A program made the position numbers and the translations under genes. A stretch of 64,000 nucleotides of DNA from Treponema sp. OMZ 798 (GTDB lineage Bacteria > Spirochaetota > Spirochaetia > Treponematales > Treponemataceae), in the NCBI RefSeq assembly GCF_024181385.1, contig NZ_CP051305.1, positions 1,984,001-2,048,000 of the forward strand, in the 5' to 3' direction. Of this stretch, positions 17,979 through 27,164 are shown piece after piece. How positions within the stretch are numbered: position 1 is the first letter of the stretch; each line of letters begins with the position of its first letter. The notes beneath the pieces are model-generated. The model saw only the letters and a list, made by a program, of their open reading frames with translations, was not told where the DNA came from and searched no databases.

Positions 17979-18907
17979 TATTTGATTATCGTTCCGGATT
18001 TACCGTCGATTGCATCCTTTGCTTTTTCCAAGAGGGTAATAAGGGCATAGCCTTTTTTGTTCGATTCGGCAAATTGAATGGCGGCCTGAACCTTAGGCAG
18101 CATGGAGCCGGGGGCAAAGTGTCCTTCTTCAATGTATTTCTTTGCTTCTTCAACAGAAATTTCTGAAAGCCATTTTTGATCGGGCTTGTTAAAGTTGATT
18201 GCAACCTTTTCTACAGCCGTCAAAATTATAAGGCAATCGGCATTTAAAAGCTGAGCAAGTTTTGCACTTGCAAAGTCCTTATCGATAACGGCAGGAACAC
18301 CGCAAAGAGCGTTTCCTTTTTTTACTACAGGAATACCTCCGCCTCCGCAGGTAATAACTATCTGACCGGCATCGCAAAGAGCCCTGACGCTTTCGATTTC
18401 TGCAATATCGACCGGCTTGGGAGAAGCCACAACACGCCTGTAACCTCGGCCTGCATCTTCTACAACATTTTCACCCTTAGCTATTAAAACATCGGCTTCT
18501 TCTTTGGTCATAAAACTGCCTATGGGCTTTGTAGGCTTTGAAAAGGCAGGGTCGGAAGGATCTACGATAACCTGAGTTATTAATGTAGCAACGGGCTTAT
18601 TGATACCGCGGTTTAAAAGCTCTTCACTTAAAGCGGCTTCCAAATCGTTCCCGATATAGCCCTGGCTCATGGCAACGGAAACCGCAAGTTCCGGTTCCGA
18701 AGTTTTAGGATCGATTTTGTGGTATTCGGACATAGCCAAATGAATCATTCCGACCTGAGGCCCGTTTCCGTGAGAAACGATGACCTGATGACCTTCTTCA
18801 GCCAAGTCGGCAATGGCCTTTGCCGTAATCTTAACGGCCTTTCTTTGTTCTTCCAAATTATTTCCCAATGCATTGCCGCCCAAGGCAATAACAATCTTTT
18901 TCGGCAT
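17978..18907 (-). CDS. arcC: Carbamate kinase
   Basis: 309-residue cytoplasmic kinase that makes ATP from carbamoyl phosphate, the last step of arginine or citrulline fermentation. Motifs: VIALGGNALG at the N-terminus, VSHGNGPQVG near residue 45 and the GGGGIPVV loop. AAGGAGAG precedes ATG. No arcA or arcB is adjacent; the neighbour is a MATE exporter in the same transcript. Family length is normal. Confidence 0.95.
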   Translation of the reverse strand: MPKKIVIALGGNALGNNLEEQRKAVKITAKAIADLAEEGHQVIVSHGNGPQVGMIHLAMSEYHKIDPKTSEPELAVSVAMSQGYIGNDLEAALSEELLNRGINKPVATLITQVIVDPSDPAFSKPTKPIGSFMTKEEADVLIAKGENVVEDAGRGYRRVVASPKPVDIAEIESVRALCDAGQIVITCGGGGIPVVKKGNALCGVPAVIDKDFASAKLAQLLNADCLIILTAVEKVAINFNKPDQKWLSEISVEEAKKYIEEGHFAPGSMLPKVQAAIQFAESNKKGYALITLLEKAKDAIDGKSGTIIK

Positions 18908-18997
18908 AGAATTCTCTCCTTAAAATAGAATTATTTCATTCAATCCGGAGATTATATAGGATTTTTTTGATTGTTTCAAGCACAAAGAAACTTAGTT

Positions 18998-19072
18998 GTC
19001 AATACACCATAGAAATGTCTGTCAATACACCATAGAAATGTCCCCTATTTTAGCACAATAAAAATGTCCCCT
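18998..19072. repeat. 23-bp tandem duplication with repeated AAATGTCCCC, possible IS end relic
   Basis: GTCAATACACCATAGAAATGTC occurs at 18998 and again at 19021 as a perfect head-to-tail 23-bp unit. The string AAATGTCCCC then follows twice (19035 and 19062). Multiple short direct repeats near a terminus are typical of some IS ends, but no transposase is here. It lies in the 293-bp gap between arcC and the lipoprotein gene. Confidence 0.5.
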
Positions 19073-19144
19073 CTTGTTATGCCGATGAGGATAATTATAC
19101 CTTTTTTGAATATTCTTTAGTTTCAAGACAAAAAAAATTACGGC

Positions 19145-19173
19145 TTGAAAAAAGCGGGAAAAAGGAGTATCAT
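19145..19173 (+). promoter_or_regulatory. Promoter of the lipoprotein operon
   Basis: TTGAAA (19145-19150), 17 bp, TATCAT (19168-19173); start codon 28 bp downstream after GGGAGG. Confidence 0.55.
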
Positions 19174-19200
19174 TAATTAATATCAAATGGGAGGTATTTA

Positions 19201-20271
19201 ATGAAGAAAAATTATAAATTACTTATTTTGATGTCCATCCTTGTGCCGATTTTTTTTGCATCATGTGCATCGAAACAAAAAGCGCAAGAGATCCTGCCTG
19301 AGCCGAAAGTTGAAGAAGTAAAGACTCCGGCCGTAGAAACGGAAAAGCCTAAGCAGGAAACCGTCAAACCCGAAGTACCCAAGGCTGACCCTCTGCTTGC
19401 AGAGCTTAAGCTTTTTCAAGGTCAAAACGGAAAGGTTAATAAGGCGAGAAAAAAAGCTGTAGAGCTGGGTGCCGATAAGGCTTATACAGAGCTTTTCCAA
19501 GTACCGGAAGCCTTAAAACAAAAAGCCGACTCTGATGCCCAAGCCGGCAACTATAAAGCTGCAATAGCAAAGTATAACGAAGCTATTATACGATATGACA
19601 CTCTTTCAAATTTGATGAATGCCTCAAGTTTAAGAGCTGAAATTGAAAGCAATAACTTTGGAAGATATTCGCCGGCAGACTATGTTGATGCCGAAAGATT
19701 TTCGATCAACACGATAGATCATTACCGCTTAGACCACAAAATGGCAAAAGAAGCTTCGGAAGATGCCGTAAAGCTTTATAAAAAGGTAGCCGCTAAGGGA
19801 TACCTTGAATTTACCAAAACTGCTAAAGATACAGCAAAAGAGTACAAAGATGACTGTGACTCTATCAAGGCAGCAAGAAGCAGAAAAGAAGAGTACAACA
19901 AGGCAGTTAGAACCTATAATAAAGGCAAATCGGCTGCAGACAGGGCTGATTATAAGGAAGCCTATATCTCGTACAATGAAGCTGCAAAGCTCTTTGCAAA
20001 ACTGTACGAGGAAGTTTCTTTAAAACGAGCTGAGGCCGAAAAAGCTATGGCCGAAGCTGCAATGAGACAACAGGAAAGCTCGGATCTTGCCTTAGAAGCG
20101 GACAAGGAGGCTCCTTTGACCGAGGCCGGAGAAGGCTTTACTGAAGGAGAACTTGATTTACAAAACCTGTCCACACCTCAGACCGGAGCACCTGTTGAAA
20201 ATATAAATACACAGGGAGATGAGCCGGCAAACACGGAAAATAACCAAACAACAGCAGGAGGAGGTCAATAA
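19201..20271 (+). CDS. Periplasmic lipoprotein with helical repeat region
   Basis: 356 residues. The signal peptide ends in the lipobox IFFASC (Cys 22), so it is lipid-anchored. A Pro/Glu/Lys-rich linker (about 30-65) is followed by repeated helical segments rich in Ala, Tyr and Glu such as YNKAVRTYNKGKSAADRADY, which look like TPR-type hairpins. The tail is acidic and Asn/Thr-rich. It overlaps the next gene by one base (TAATG); both carry similar Tyr-Glu-Ala helices and probably act together at the cell envelope. No specific function is recognised. Confidence 0.75.
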   Translation: MKKNYKLLILMSILVPIFFASCASKQKAQEILPEPKVEEVKTPAVETEKPKQETVKPEVPKADPLLAELKLFQGQNGKVNKARKKAVELGADKAYTELFQVPEALKQKADSDAQAGNYKAAIAKYNEAIIRYDTLSNLMNASSLRAEIESNNFGRYSPADYVDAERFSINTIDHYRLDHKMAKEASEDAVKLYKKVAAKGYLEFTKTAKDTAKEYKDDCDSIKAARSRKEEYNKAVRTYNKGKSAADRADYKEAYISYNEAAKLFAKLYEEVSLKRAEAEKAMAEAAMRQQESSDLALEADKEAPLTEAGEGFTEGELDLQNLSTPQTGAPVENINTQGDEPANTENNQTTAGGGQ

Positions 20272-20972
20272 TGAAAAAGCTTATCACAATTTTAATATTT
20301 TTAACGGTTTTAACACCTCTTTTTGCCGTATCATATGATGATAACGAATACCAGAGAAAAAGCCGGGCGTATACGGAACTTGCAGCAAAGGCCTATGATG
20401 AAGGGGATTACGAAGCATCTATAGAATACTCTAAACTTGCAGAAAGCTATGCACAGCAATCCTCCGAGTTCATTCAAAGAATGTTGGCTAAAACCGAAGC
20501 CGAGCAAGAGATGAACAAGGCACGAACCAGATTCACTTGGGCTAAGGCAAATGGAGCTGAAGAAAAATATCCCGATGCCTATAAGACTGCAGAAGAAGCC
20601 TTAAATGCAGGAAGCATAGCCTTCGATAACGAAAACTACGATGTAGCAGTCGTATGTGCCCAAAGGGTAATGGATGCTCTTTCTGTTGTCAAGGGAAAGG
20701 ATGACACGGGCCTTGCAGAATTACCTTCTCAATATAGAATTAGGACATGGCGGGGAGAGCGAGATTGCTTGTGGAACATCGCAGCCAAAAAGGAAATCTA
20801 TGGTAATCCCTTTATGTGGCGCAAGCTGTATGAGGCCAACAAGGACAAGCTGCCTGATGCAAAAAATCCCAACTGGGTAGAGCCCGGCATAGTTTTGACA
20901 ATCCCCTCGATTAAGGGAGAAAAAAGATCCGGCCTCTACGATCCTTCAAAAACCTATAAACATTTTAAATAA
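20271..20972 (+). CDS. Exported TPR-like protein with C-terminal LysM-like domain
   Basis: 233 residues. Signal peptide (1-19, ending LFA). Residues 25-140 form paired helices (AYDEGDYEASIEYSKLAES) like TPR repeats. The C-terminal part, RGERDCLWNIAAKKEIYGNPFMWRKLY...PGIVLTIP, has the outline of a treponemal LysM domain, which would bind peptidoglycan. Coupled to the upstream lipoprotein gene; ends at a strong terminator. A periplasmic scaffold role is inferred. Confidence 0.75.
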   Translation: MKKLITILIFLTVLTPLFAVSYDDNEYQRKSRAYTELAAKAYDEGDYEASIEYSKLAESYAQQSSEFIQRMLAKTEAEQEMNKARTRFTWAKANGAEEKYPDAYKTAEEALNAGSIAFDNENYDVAVVCAQRVMDALSVVKGKDDTGLAELPSQYRIRTWRGERDCLWNIAAKKEIYGNPFMWRKLYEANKDKLPDAKNPNWVEPGIVLTIPSIKGEKRSGLYDPSKTYKHFK

Positions 20973-20985
20973 ATAAATTAAAAAA

Positions 20986-21020
20986 GCCTCCAAAGTCTTT
21001 TAGAGTTTGGAGGCCTTTTT
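20986..21020 (+). terminator. Intrinsic terminator
   Basis: GCCTCCAAA (20986-20994) pairs with TTTGGAGGC (21006-21014), then TTTTT. A-rich on the other side, so it may serve the convergent minus-strand gene too. Confidence 0.88.
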
Positions 21021-21033
21021 ATTAAGAGCCTTA

Positions 21034-23364
21034 TTAAGCACCCATCAAGGTTTTAACATCGGTAATCTCATATCCCATTTCGGTTAAAACATCAATCAAA
21101 AGCTGCAAATTATAATAAAGATAATCGTTCCTGCTTGAAAAGCTTCTGCCTATGCGTATGGGAATTATAGAGCCCGGCTGAACCGCATCGGCTATATCTT
21201 CAATCAACTCGGCAGAAGACTTATAAAGAGAAGGAACTGCGAATTTTTCATCAGGGCTGAGCCAATCGGCCACCCGCACATCAGGCGAAATAAAAATATA
21301 GCCGGCATTTTTTCCTGCATTTACGATGAGGGAGGAAGAAATATAATGAGGGGTGTGCCAGATAAGGGAAAGCTCGGATCCTGTGAGAGAATAAAAACTA
21401 TCCTCATTTCGAGCGAGGCCCTGCTTTATAAAATTATCATCGATTCTATAAGAGGCATCGTTTAAATTCCATGTGGTAAAGAAAAGGGAGCCGCATTGAT
21501 GTCCGCTTTTTACAATTTCTTTTACGGCATTAGGATTTTGCCTCATCGCTTCTCCGTTTATAAAAAAAGTTGAACTTATATTATTCTTTTTTAGGGTGTA
21601 AAGAATGCTCGCAATTCCGTCCATGTCATCCATGGCATCAAAGACCAGGGCAACCCGTTTTTTTCCGCTCCGGCTTCCATGCGAAAAAACGGAAGAAGAA
21701 TTACCGCTCTCGGAAGAAACCTTTTTTTGAGCTTTCTCCCTTAAAAAGCCCCCGTCTTCCAAAAGAGGACGCGTTATAAAGTCTTTAAGACGGCGGATAT
21801 AGATCATATTTGAAAAATAGCCGGAATTTGAATCAATGTAAATCCTGTCGGAAAGATTTGCATTTTTCTTTTGCATAACTTTTTTTTCGGAAAGCCTCCA
21901 TTTTAATTTGGAAGCATATTGCAAGATTTCTAAATTAGCGGAATCAAGACTGCCGCTTTTTAGGCTTATTAAAATTTCCTTGCCCGAATCAGACCAGCTA
22001 TAATCCTGCATGGCCGAAACGGAAATCTTTTTTTTGCCTGCACCGGAAGAATTATCGTTAAGGTTATACTCGTAGATATAATTTTCACCGCCTAAAAAAA
22101 CGGTAAAATTATTTTTCCAAACGGCTGAGAAAATTTTTTCATCCAAAAAAATATCGAGCTTTTTCCATGAGGGCTCTCCATTTTCACCTTTACCAAAGGT
22201 ATCATAAAAAACCAGACCCTCATCTTCATTAAAAGCGGCAATTTCAAAATTAGGGGAAGCAGCAAGAAAGGAGCTTTTTTCCGTAATTGGGATTTTTTGA
22301 AAACTTGAAGAAGAAGGAAGAATTTGCCATGCCCTTAAAATTTTTGCTCCGTCTGTAAGACCTTCGGCAAAAACGATGGGAAAATTATCCTTCCAATAAA
22401 CTGAAACTTCAGCCGTATTTCCCGGGAGCAATAAATAAGGAATGGAATCCGAGGAGTAAACATTTATATAATCGTCTCCATCCAGTTTAATATAATAAAC
22501 ATTTCGTTTACCCTTAACAAAAACGGCGGTATTACCATCAGGTGCTATAAAAATGGAATCAAAGGCTGGAGAAAAATCCGAAGGGATTTTTGCGGCAAGC
22601 TTTCCGGCCGAAAATAAGGGGGCGTAAAAGGCCTTCGTAAAAAGCTCTGTGGAGTAGACCTTATAAAGAGCATTTCCCGATAAAAAAACAAATTCCGAAG
22701 ATGAAATCCATTTTAAATTCTTTATTTTGCCTTGAGATAGTTTTCTAAAATTCTTATCGGTAAAAGAAGATTCCGAAAACCACTCAGGCCTGACAAAGTA
22801 AATAACACCTTCATCTTCGTATAAAATAATTTTTGAATCAGGAGACCAAGATACGGGAAGATCATTTCTGACATTTTTTTCGCTCAATATATATCTTCGG
22901 TCGGTATGGGTGTCAACCAGCACGAGCCGGCCGAAAACAAGGGAGAACGGCTCTATCAATGTAAGCCATCTTCCGTCAGGGCTTGATTTTATATTGTTAA
23001 GGGCTCCTATCTTTGATGAATTGGATGCCGAAAGAGGTTCAAAATCGGAGTGAGAATCAACAGCTCCGGAATCGAGGTCAAGCCTTATAATGCCGAAGCG
23101 GTTTGAAACCTGTAAAAATTTATTGTTTCCTAAAAGCTGCAATTTTTCGGGGAAAAATGTAAGCTGTTCTATTTTGTTTTTTTCATGTGAATACTTAAAA
23201 AGGGTTTTATATGAATAGTCCTCATAAGCATCTGCTTTTATATCGAATAAAATATCGCCTTCCGCATTGATATCTGCGGATTCAAAATAAAGTTCGGAAT
23301 GGAGGTTTAATAAAGTAAAAAAAATAAGGCAAAGCGTTAAGGCAAATTTTAATTTTTCTTTCAT
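21034..23364 (-). CDS. Exported beta-propeller protein with degenerate polysaccharide-deacetylase domain
   Basis: 776 residues from ATG 23364 (MKEKLKFALTLCLIFFTLL), chosen for the GGAG site and because it begins the signal peptide. Residues about 25-520 contain WD40/TolB-like blades (SPDGRWLTLIEP, SWSPDSKIILYEDEG, IAPDGNTAVFVKG). The last 210 residues follow the NodB deacetylase fold, but the metal motifs are altered: VFDAMDD in place of TFDDG, and GHQCGSLFFTTW without the second His. Deacetylase activity is therefore doubtful. Last gene of a three-gene unit. Confidence 0.75.
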   Translation of the reverse strand: MKEKLKFALTLCLIFFTLLNLHSELYFESADINAEGDILFDIKADAYEDYSYKTLFKYSHEKNKIEQLTFFPEKLQLLGNNKFLQVSNRFGIIRLDLDSGAVDSHSDFEPLSASNSSKIGALNNIKSSPDGRWLTLIEPFSLVFGRLVLVDTHTDRRYILSEKNVRNDLPVSWSPDSKIILYEDEGVIYFVRPEWFSESSFTDKNFRKLSQGKIKNLKWISSSEFVFLSGNALYKVYSTELFTKAFYAPLFSAGKLAAKIPSDFSPAFDSIFIAPDGNTAVFVKGKRNVYYIKLDGDDYINVYSSDSIPYLLLPGNTAEVSVYWKDNFPIVFAEGLTDGAKILRAWQILPSSSSFQKIPITEKSSFLAASPNFEIAAFNEDEGLVFYDTFGKGENGEPSWKKLDIFLDEKIFSAVWKNNFTVFLGGENYIYEYNLNDNSSGAGKKKISVSAMQDYSWSDSGKEILISLKSGSLDSANLEILQYASKLKWRLSEKKVMQKKNANLSDRIYIDSNSGYFSNMIYIRRLKDFITRPLLEDGGFLREKAQKKVSSESGNSSSVFSHGSRSGKKRVALVFDAMDDMDGIASILYTLKKNNISSTFFINGEAMRQNPNAVKEIVKSGHQCGSLFFTTWNLNDASYRIDDNFIKQGLARNEDSFYSLTGSELSLIWHTPHYISSSLIVNAGKNAGYIFISPDVRVADWLSPDEKFAVPSLYKSSAELIEDIADAVQPGSIIPIRIGRSFSSRNDYLYYNLQLLIDVLTEMGYEITDVKTLMGA

Positions 23365-23375
23365 AAAAAGCTCCG

Positions 23376-23558
23376 TCAATTTTCCGTCAATATATTTGAA
23401 TGGGTGTTAATAATATCGGTCAATTCGTCTTCAAGTTTTTCCAAAGATTCTTCCATCTCGGTTATTTTTTTTATTGCGATTTTTTTTTGCATTTCGCCCA
23501 TTTTACCGAAAACCTCGTCTATGTCCTCGCAGCCTTCGACGGCCCTTGTTTTATTCAT
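23376..23558 (-). CDS. Small coiled-coil hypothetical protein
   Basis: 60 residues from ATG 23558; a GTG three codons earlier overlaps the GGGAG ribosome site and is less likely. Mostly one amphipathic helix (KMGEMQKKIAIKKITEMEESLEKLEDEL), suggesting a coiled-coil partner protein. It lies between a helical protein (15 bp upstream) and the propeller protein (11 bp downstream). No family recognised. Confidence 0.6.
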   Translation of the reverse strand: MNKTRAVEGCEDIDEVFGKMGEMQKKIAIKKITEMEESLEKLEDELTDIINTHSNILTEN

Positions 23559-23573
23559 CTTAAGCACTCCCTT

Positions 23574-24182
23574 CTAAGAAATCAGAGCAGTTATATTCTT
23601 CCTGAATTCACCCGATGTGATTTCCCCGCTGATAAAACTTTTTATCTCCTGTTTGACTCTCATCGGAAAACGGCTCCAGTATTTTTCGGTCCAGTTTCCC
23701 ATCGCCGTTTTTAGTTCATCGTTTTCTTTTGCACTCATTTCGCCTATGCTGTAAGAAACAAATTGCAAAATCATTCCATATAATACATCGGCAGGAAGGC
23801 CGTCAATCTTTCCGTTTTTTGCAAGGCTTTTTACCGAACCGTCATAGGAGCCTTGTTCGGGAATCCAAGAGTCGATAAGAGCCTTCATCTGATCTTCGGA
23901 AAGTTCGGGGGCTTCTTTTAAAAGCATGTCGGCCGCAAAATCACGGAAGGTATGGCGCACCCCCTCAAGACTTGCCTGAATCGACTTGTTGATGGATTCC
24001 GACATCTGTTTTGCCATATTTTCGGGATTTATAGCCGATAAGGGGCTTGCCGCCGAGGCCTCATGCTTTTTTCGTTCCAAAGCAGCCGAAATAACCTCTA
24101 TTTCTCTCTCTCCTGCCCTGTTTAAAATATAATCGACGACAGCCAAAAGCTCCCGTTCCTTGTTTTGCACATCATTAGCCAT
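23574..24182 (-). CDS. Helical hypothetical protein
   Basis: 202 residues, predicted almost entirely helical, no signal peptide or membrane segment. It begins MANDVQNKERELLAVVDYIL and ends in a basic-acidic helix (KQEIKSFISGEITSGEFRKN). First gene of the unit leading to the coiled-coil and propeller genes. I do not recognise the family; a structural or regulatory role is only a guess. Confidence 0.6.
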   Translation of the reverse strand: MANDVQNKERELLAVVDYILNRAGEREIEVISAALERKKHEASAASPLSAINPENMAKQMSESINKSIQASLEGVRHTFRDFAADMLLKEAPELSEDQMKALIDSWIPEQGSYDGSVKSLAKNGKIDGLPADVLYGMILQFVSYSIGEMSAKENDELKTAMGNWTEKYWSRFPMRVKQEIKSFISGEITSGEFRKNITALIS

Positions 24183-24316
24183 ATCTTTAATTATACACCT
24201 TTTTTAAGGCTTTGAAAAGGGAGGAAATGGCGAGGGAGGAAGATGGGATTACAAGCAACGAAGTTTCGAGGTCAATAAAATTTTATCCGAACAAGCATCT
24301 TTGTTCCATTAACCAA

Positions 24317-25183
24317 TTATAGTTTCTCCACCTCTTCCTTGCTAAGACCTGTAGCTTGTGAAATAAGCTCTACGGAAAGCCCTATATCAAGCAAGTTTTT
24401 TGCAGTTTCAAGCTTATTTTGGTATGCACCATCAGCAAAGCCGCGTTCAATACCTTGATGATACCCTTCACTTATACATGAAGCTTTATCATGTTCATAT
24501 TTCATTCTGGATTCATACAGCCATTTATCTCTAGGACTCATTTCCATTACTTCTATCGTTGCATTTGCTTTTCGCATCATCGGTGATTCTTGTGCCAGCA
24601 TATTACGTACCTCCGGATCGTCAGTTTCGATAAATTTCAGCCAATTTAATAAGCGTTTTGTTTTATTATTCTTGCATTGACCTTCTTTTAACAGCTTTGC
24701 CTGTTCAAGATTTAGTATATGAATCTCAAGTTTTGAAACTAAAGGCTCTTTTGTATCTTGTTCAAGGACAACATACTTATTGTGGAGACGCTTATTGTTA
24801 TTAAAACCTTCCCCTATCAAGTTTATTGTAATACACTTTGGAAGTTTTGTATAGTCTTGACCTTGTTTGATACCCTCGTTGTACATTTTAGACCAATAAT
24901 ACAAGGTCCTTTCAGGAAAATCACGATGCCACCTATTTTGGATTTCGATATCGACAAATGTTCCGTCTTTTAGCCGTAGTTTGATATCCAAGATGCCCAA
25001 TTTTTCATTTATAAGATCCTTATGAAGCTCCTTGTCCATAAGTTCCAAACCTGCGATGTTTTCAGACGGAATATCCAGAATGCATTCCAGAAAATCCTGT
25101 AGAATATCCTTGTTTTCTTCTACTTCGAAGACACGCTTAAAGGCATAGTCATTTCGGAGAGTAATTTTAAAAAGTTTTTCCAT
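24317..25183 (-). CDS. Rpn family PD-(D/E)XK nuclease
   Basis: 288 residues. The nuclease core lies in residues 1-130: LRNDYAFKRVFE, then LGILDIKLRLKDGTFVDIEIQNR, which supplies the Asp and the Glu-x-Gln of the PD-(D/E)XK site. The C-terminal part is helical with a GIERGFADGAYQNK linker and ends LSKEEVEKL, as in the other two Rpn genes of this window. Family members are linked to RecA-independent recombination and, more recently, to phage defence. AGAGGT precedes the ATG. Full length and probably functional. Confidence 0.85.
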   Translation of the reverse strand: MEKLFKITLRNDYAFKRVFEVEENKDILQDFLECILDIPSENIAGLELMDKELHKDLINEKLGILDIKLRLKDGTFVDIEIQNRWHRDFPERTLYYWSKMYNEGIKQGQDYTKLPKCITINLIGEGFNNNKRLHNKYVVLEQDTKEPLVSKLEIHILNLEQAKLLKEGQCKNNKTKRLLNWLKFIETDDPEVRNMLAQESPMMRKANATIEVMEMSPRDKWLYESRMKYEHDKASCISEGYHQGIERGFADGAYQNKLETAKNLLDIGLSVELISQATGLSKEEVEKL

Positions 25184-25292
25184 ATTTTACCTCTTGAAAT
25201 AATTTTTTAAAATAAGAAAAAAAATTCCCCTTTCATAATTATTCTAGAGATTGATTGTAAGAAATAGCAAAATTTTTTTAAAAAATTATAAT

Positions 25293-25871
25293 TTACGGCA
25301 TGCCGACTTCATCGAGCAGGGCTTGATAGAGGGTGAGGGAATCCTTGGTCGCTTCTTGGAGGGCCTTTGCCAATCGGCAGGCGATCCGGTAAATAACCTT
25401 GGAGCCTTGGGCAGGCATTTCTTCGCAGAGACTTAAAAAGTCTTGGGACCTTAACTCCAAGACAGTGCAGTCACTCAAGGCCTTTACGGAAGAACCGTGA
25501 AAGTCTTCTCCGAGTAAGGCAGCTTTTCCGAAGCAGACATTTTCTTCAGCTTTCAGATTGCTTAAGGCAAAGGGCGAACCTTCAAGGGTTGTGCGGAGCA
25601 TTTGCACTTCACCATTTAGCAAAATATAAAGGCTTCTTCCTGCATCGTTTTTATCGAGTATAATTTCGCCCTCGCGGAAATTTTTTACATTTAAAAAAGA
25701 AAAAAGCTTTTCTAAAAAAGTCTTATTTTGCTCTCCCCTAAAATGCTCAAAATTGTTCATACCTTCTGAAACCTGAGCTTCCTCTGCATCTGCAAGATCG
25801 GCAAATATTTCCAGCCTCGATATAAGGGCTATAATCTCATCTTTCTTTTCCATGATTTCTTTATCTGTCAT
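25293..25871 (-). CDS. Soluble cyclic-nucleotide-binding domain protein
   Basis: 192 residues from ATG 25871, which has GGAGG in front; an ATG six codons earlier is less well placed. Residues about 55-165 match a cNMP-binding (CRP/PKA regulatory) fold: FREGEIILDKNDAGRSLYILLNGEVQ and ENVCFGKAALLGEDFHGSSVKAL. No helix-turn-helix follows, so it is not a CRP-like activator. It overlaps the 3' end of the potassium-channel gene by 11 bp, suggesting that it forms the separate ligand-binding subunit of that channel. Confidence 0.85.
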   Translation of the reverse strand: MTDKEIMEKKDEIIALISRLEIFADLADAEEAQVSEGMNNFEHFRGEQNKTFLEKLFSFLNVKNFREGEIILDKNDAGRSLYILLNGEVQMLRTTLEGSPFALSNLKAEENVCFGKAALLGEDFHGSSVKALSDCTVLELRSQDFLSLCEEMPAQGSKVIYRIACRLAKALQEATKDSLTLYQALLDEVGMP

Positions 25872-27156
25872 CGGAGCCTCCTTCTTCATTTAAAATTTGG
25901 GAGTCATCGAGAGCAGTTCCGTCAAGGGTAAAGTCGGTACGCTTTCTTCCCGAAACGAAGATACCGCGGGAATTGGGTTTTATTATATACTCATCGGGCG
26001 GAGTTAAAATAGGCTCGTTGCTTTTAAGCCTCTTTATCTTTTTTAGATTATTTACTATCTGCCGGATATTGGGATTTTTTTGAGCCTCATGCAGGGCTTC
26101 TTTTCGGCGGCTGTAAAAGTTCCCCGTATTTTCCAAAAGGCCTATCAAAACTCGGCCGCCTGAAAGGCTGCGGCGGTATTCGCGGTAGGTCTTGCCTATA
26201 AACTCAAAAGGAATATCTTTTATGATAAGCCCCTCCCCCGATTTTTCCGTGATTAGTTCTCTCAACACGTGGCTAAGTCCCGTGCCGCTTGATGCCGAAA
26301 CTAAGATGCTCCTTTCGTAATCGGTACTTAAAATAATTTCATCGCAGTGAGCAAGGGAAAGGTGCTGACGGAATTTTGAATCGATAAGCTCGGCTGCCGT
26401 ATAAATACGGGAATTAAGACTTCCTATCGTAAGAACCGCAAGCACCGTGCGCGAATCGATTTCCATGGGGGAAGAATTCTGCGAATAGTCTGAAAGAATA
26501 AGGGCGCGCTCTGCATATTTTACATTTGCGCGGAGCAAGGTAGCCTCGTCGGTATAATCTCCGAAAAGGTAGATAAGCCCCTTAAAGCGTTTATCGGTTT
26601 TGATTATATCCATGTTTTCGGGGCTTGCATTGTTTATAAGCACAATATGGTCTATGGGAATGTCGGGGTTTGCCGAAATAATCCCTAAAAGAATCCTGTC
26701 AAAGTTAGGCTTCCAGCCGCAAATTAAAAAATGATTTTTTATCTTTTCCAATCTAATAAGCCCCCTATCTTTTTTTATTTGTCTGTCAAAAAAAACTGAT
26801 GCAATTTTTCCGCTCACCCCCGCAAAGGCAACAACCCCGAAAAGAAGAAGAATGATACCTGCCAAGCGGCCCAAGAGGGTGGACGGCGTAATGTCTCCGT
26901 AACCGACAGTTGTGATAGTTACAAGAGAATACCAAAAGGCATCGAAAAAATTGTTAATCCTTGAATTGCTGTTTGCTTCCGAAACAAAGATAATCACAAC
27001 CAGCACAAGAAATATAAAAGCAAACCCTGCCAGTATTCTAAATATATCGCTTGCAGGAATATGCTTAATCCACAGCATAAACCTGACAAGCAAGGGTGTT
27101 TTTTTTGGCTGAGAAAATTCTATATCTGCTTTTCCCGATTTTTTCTTTGCCTTCAT
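25861..27156 (-). CDS. Two-helix potassium channel with RCK-like domain
   Basis: 431 residues. Two transmembrane helices (about 30-55 and 95-120) flank a pore loop with the K+ filter TITTVGYGDITP. The cytosolic part begins with a Rossmann-like stretch (HFLICGWKPNFDRILLGII) of the TrkA-N/RCK type and continues to a basic C-terminus. Regulation by a nucleotide is probable, and the overlapping downstream gene encodes a free cyclic-nucleotide-binding domain. Family members set membrane potential and osmotic balance. Confidence 0.87.
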   Translation of the reverse strand: MKAKKKSGKADIEFSQPKKTPLLVRFMLWIKHIPASDIFRILAGFAFIFLVLVVIIFVSEANSNSRINNFFDAFWYSLVTITTVGYGDITPSTLLGRLAGIILLLFGVVAFAGVSGKIASVFFDRQIKKDRGLIRLEKIKNHFLICGWKPNFDRILLGIISANPDIPIDHIVLINNASPENMDIIKTDKRFKGLIYLFGDYTDEATLLRANVKYAERALILSDYSQNSSPMEIDSRTVLAVLTIGSLNSRIYTAAELIDSKFRQHLSLAHCDEIILSTDYERSILVSASSGTGLSHVLRELITEKSGEGLIIKDIPFEFIGKTYREYRRSLSGGRVLIGLLENTGNFYSRRKEALHEAQKNPNIRQIVNNLKKIKRLKSNEPILTPPDEYIIKPNSRGIFVSGRKRTDFTLDGTALDDSQILNEEGGSDDR

Positions 27157-27164
27157 TGGATGAG

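Noticed and set aside
23376..24182. Toxin-antitoxin pair formed by the two small helical proteins.
   Set aside because: No toxin or DNA-binding motif; they share a transcript with an envelope protein and look structural.
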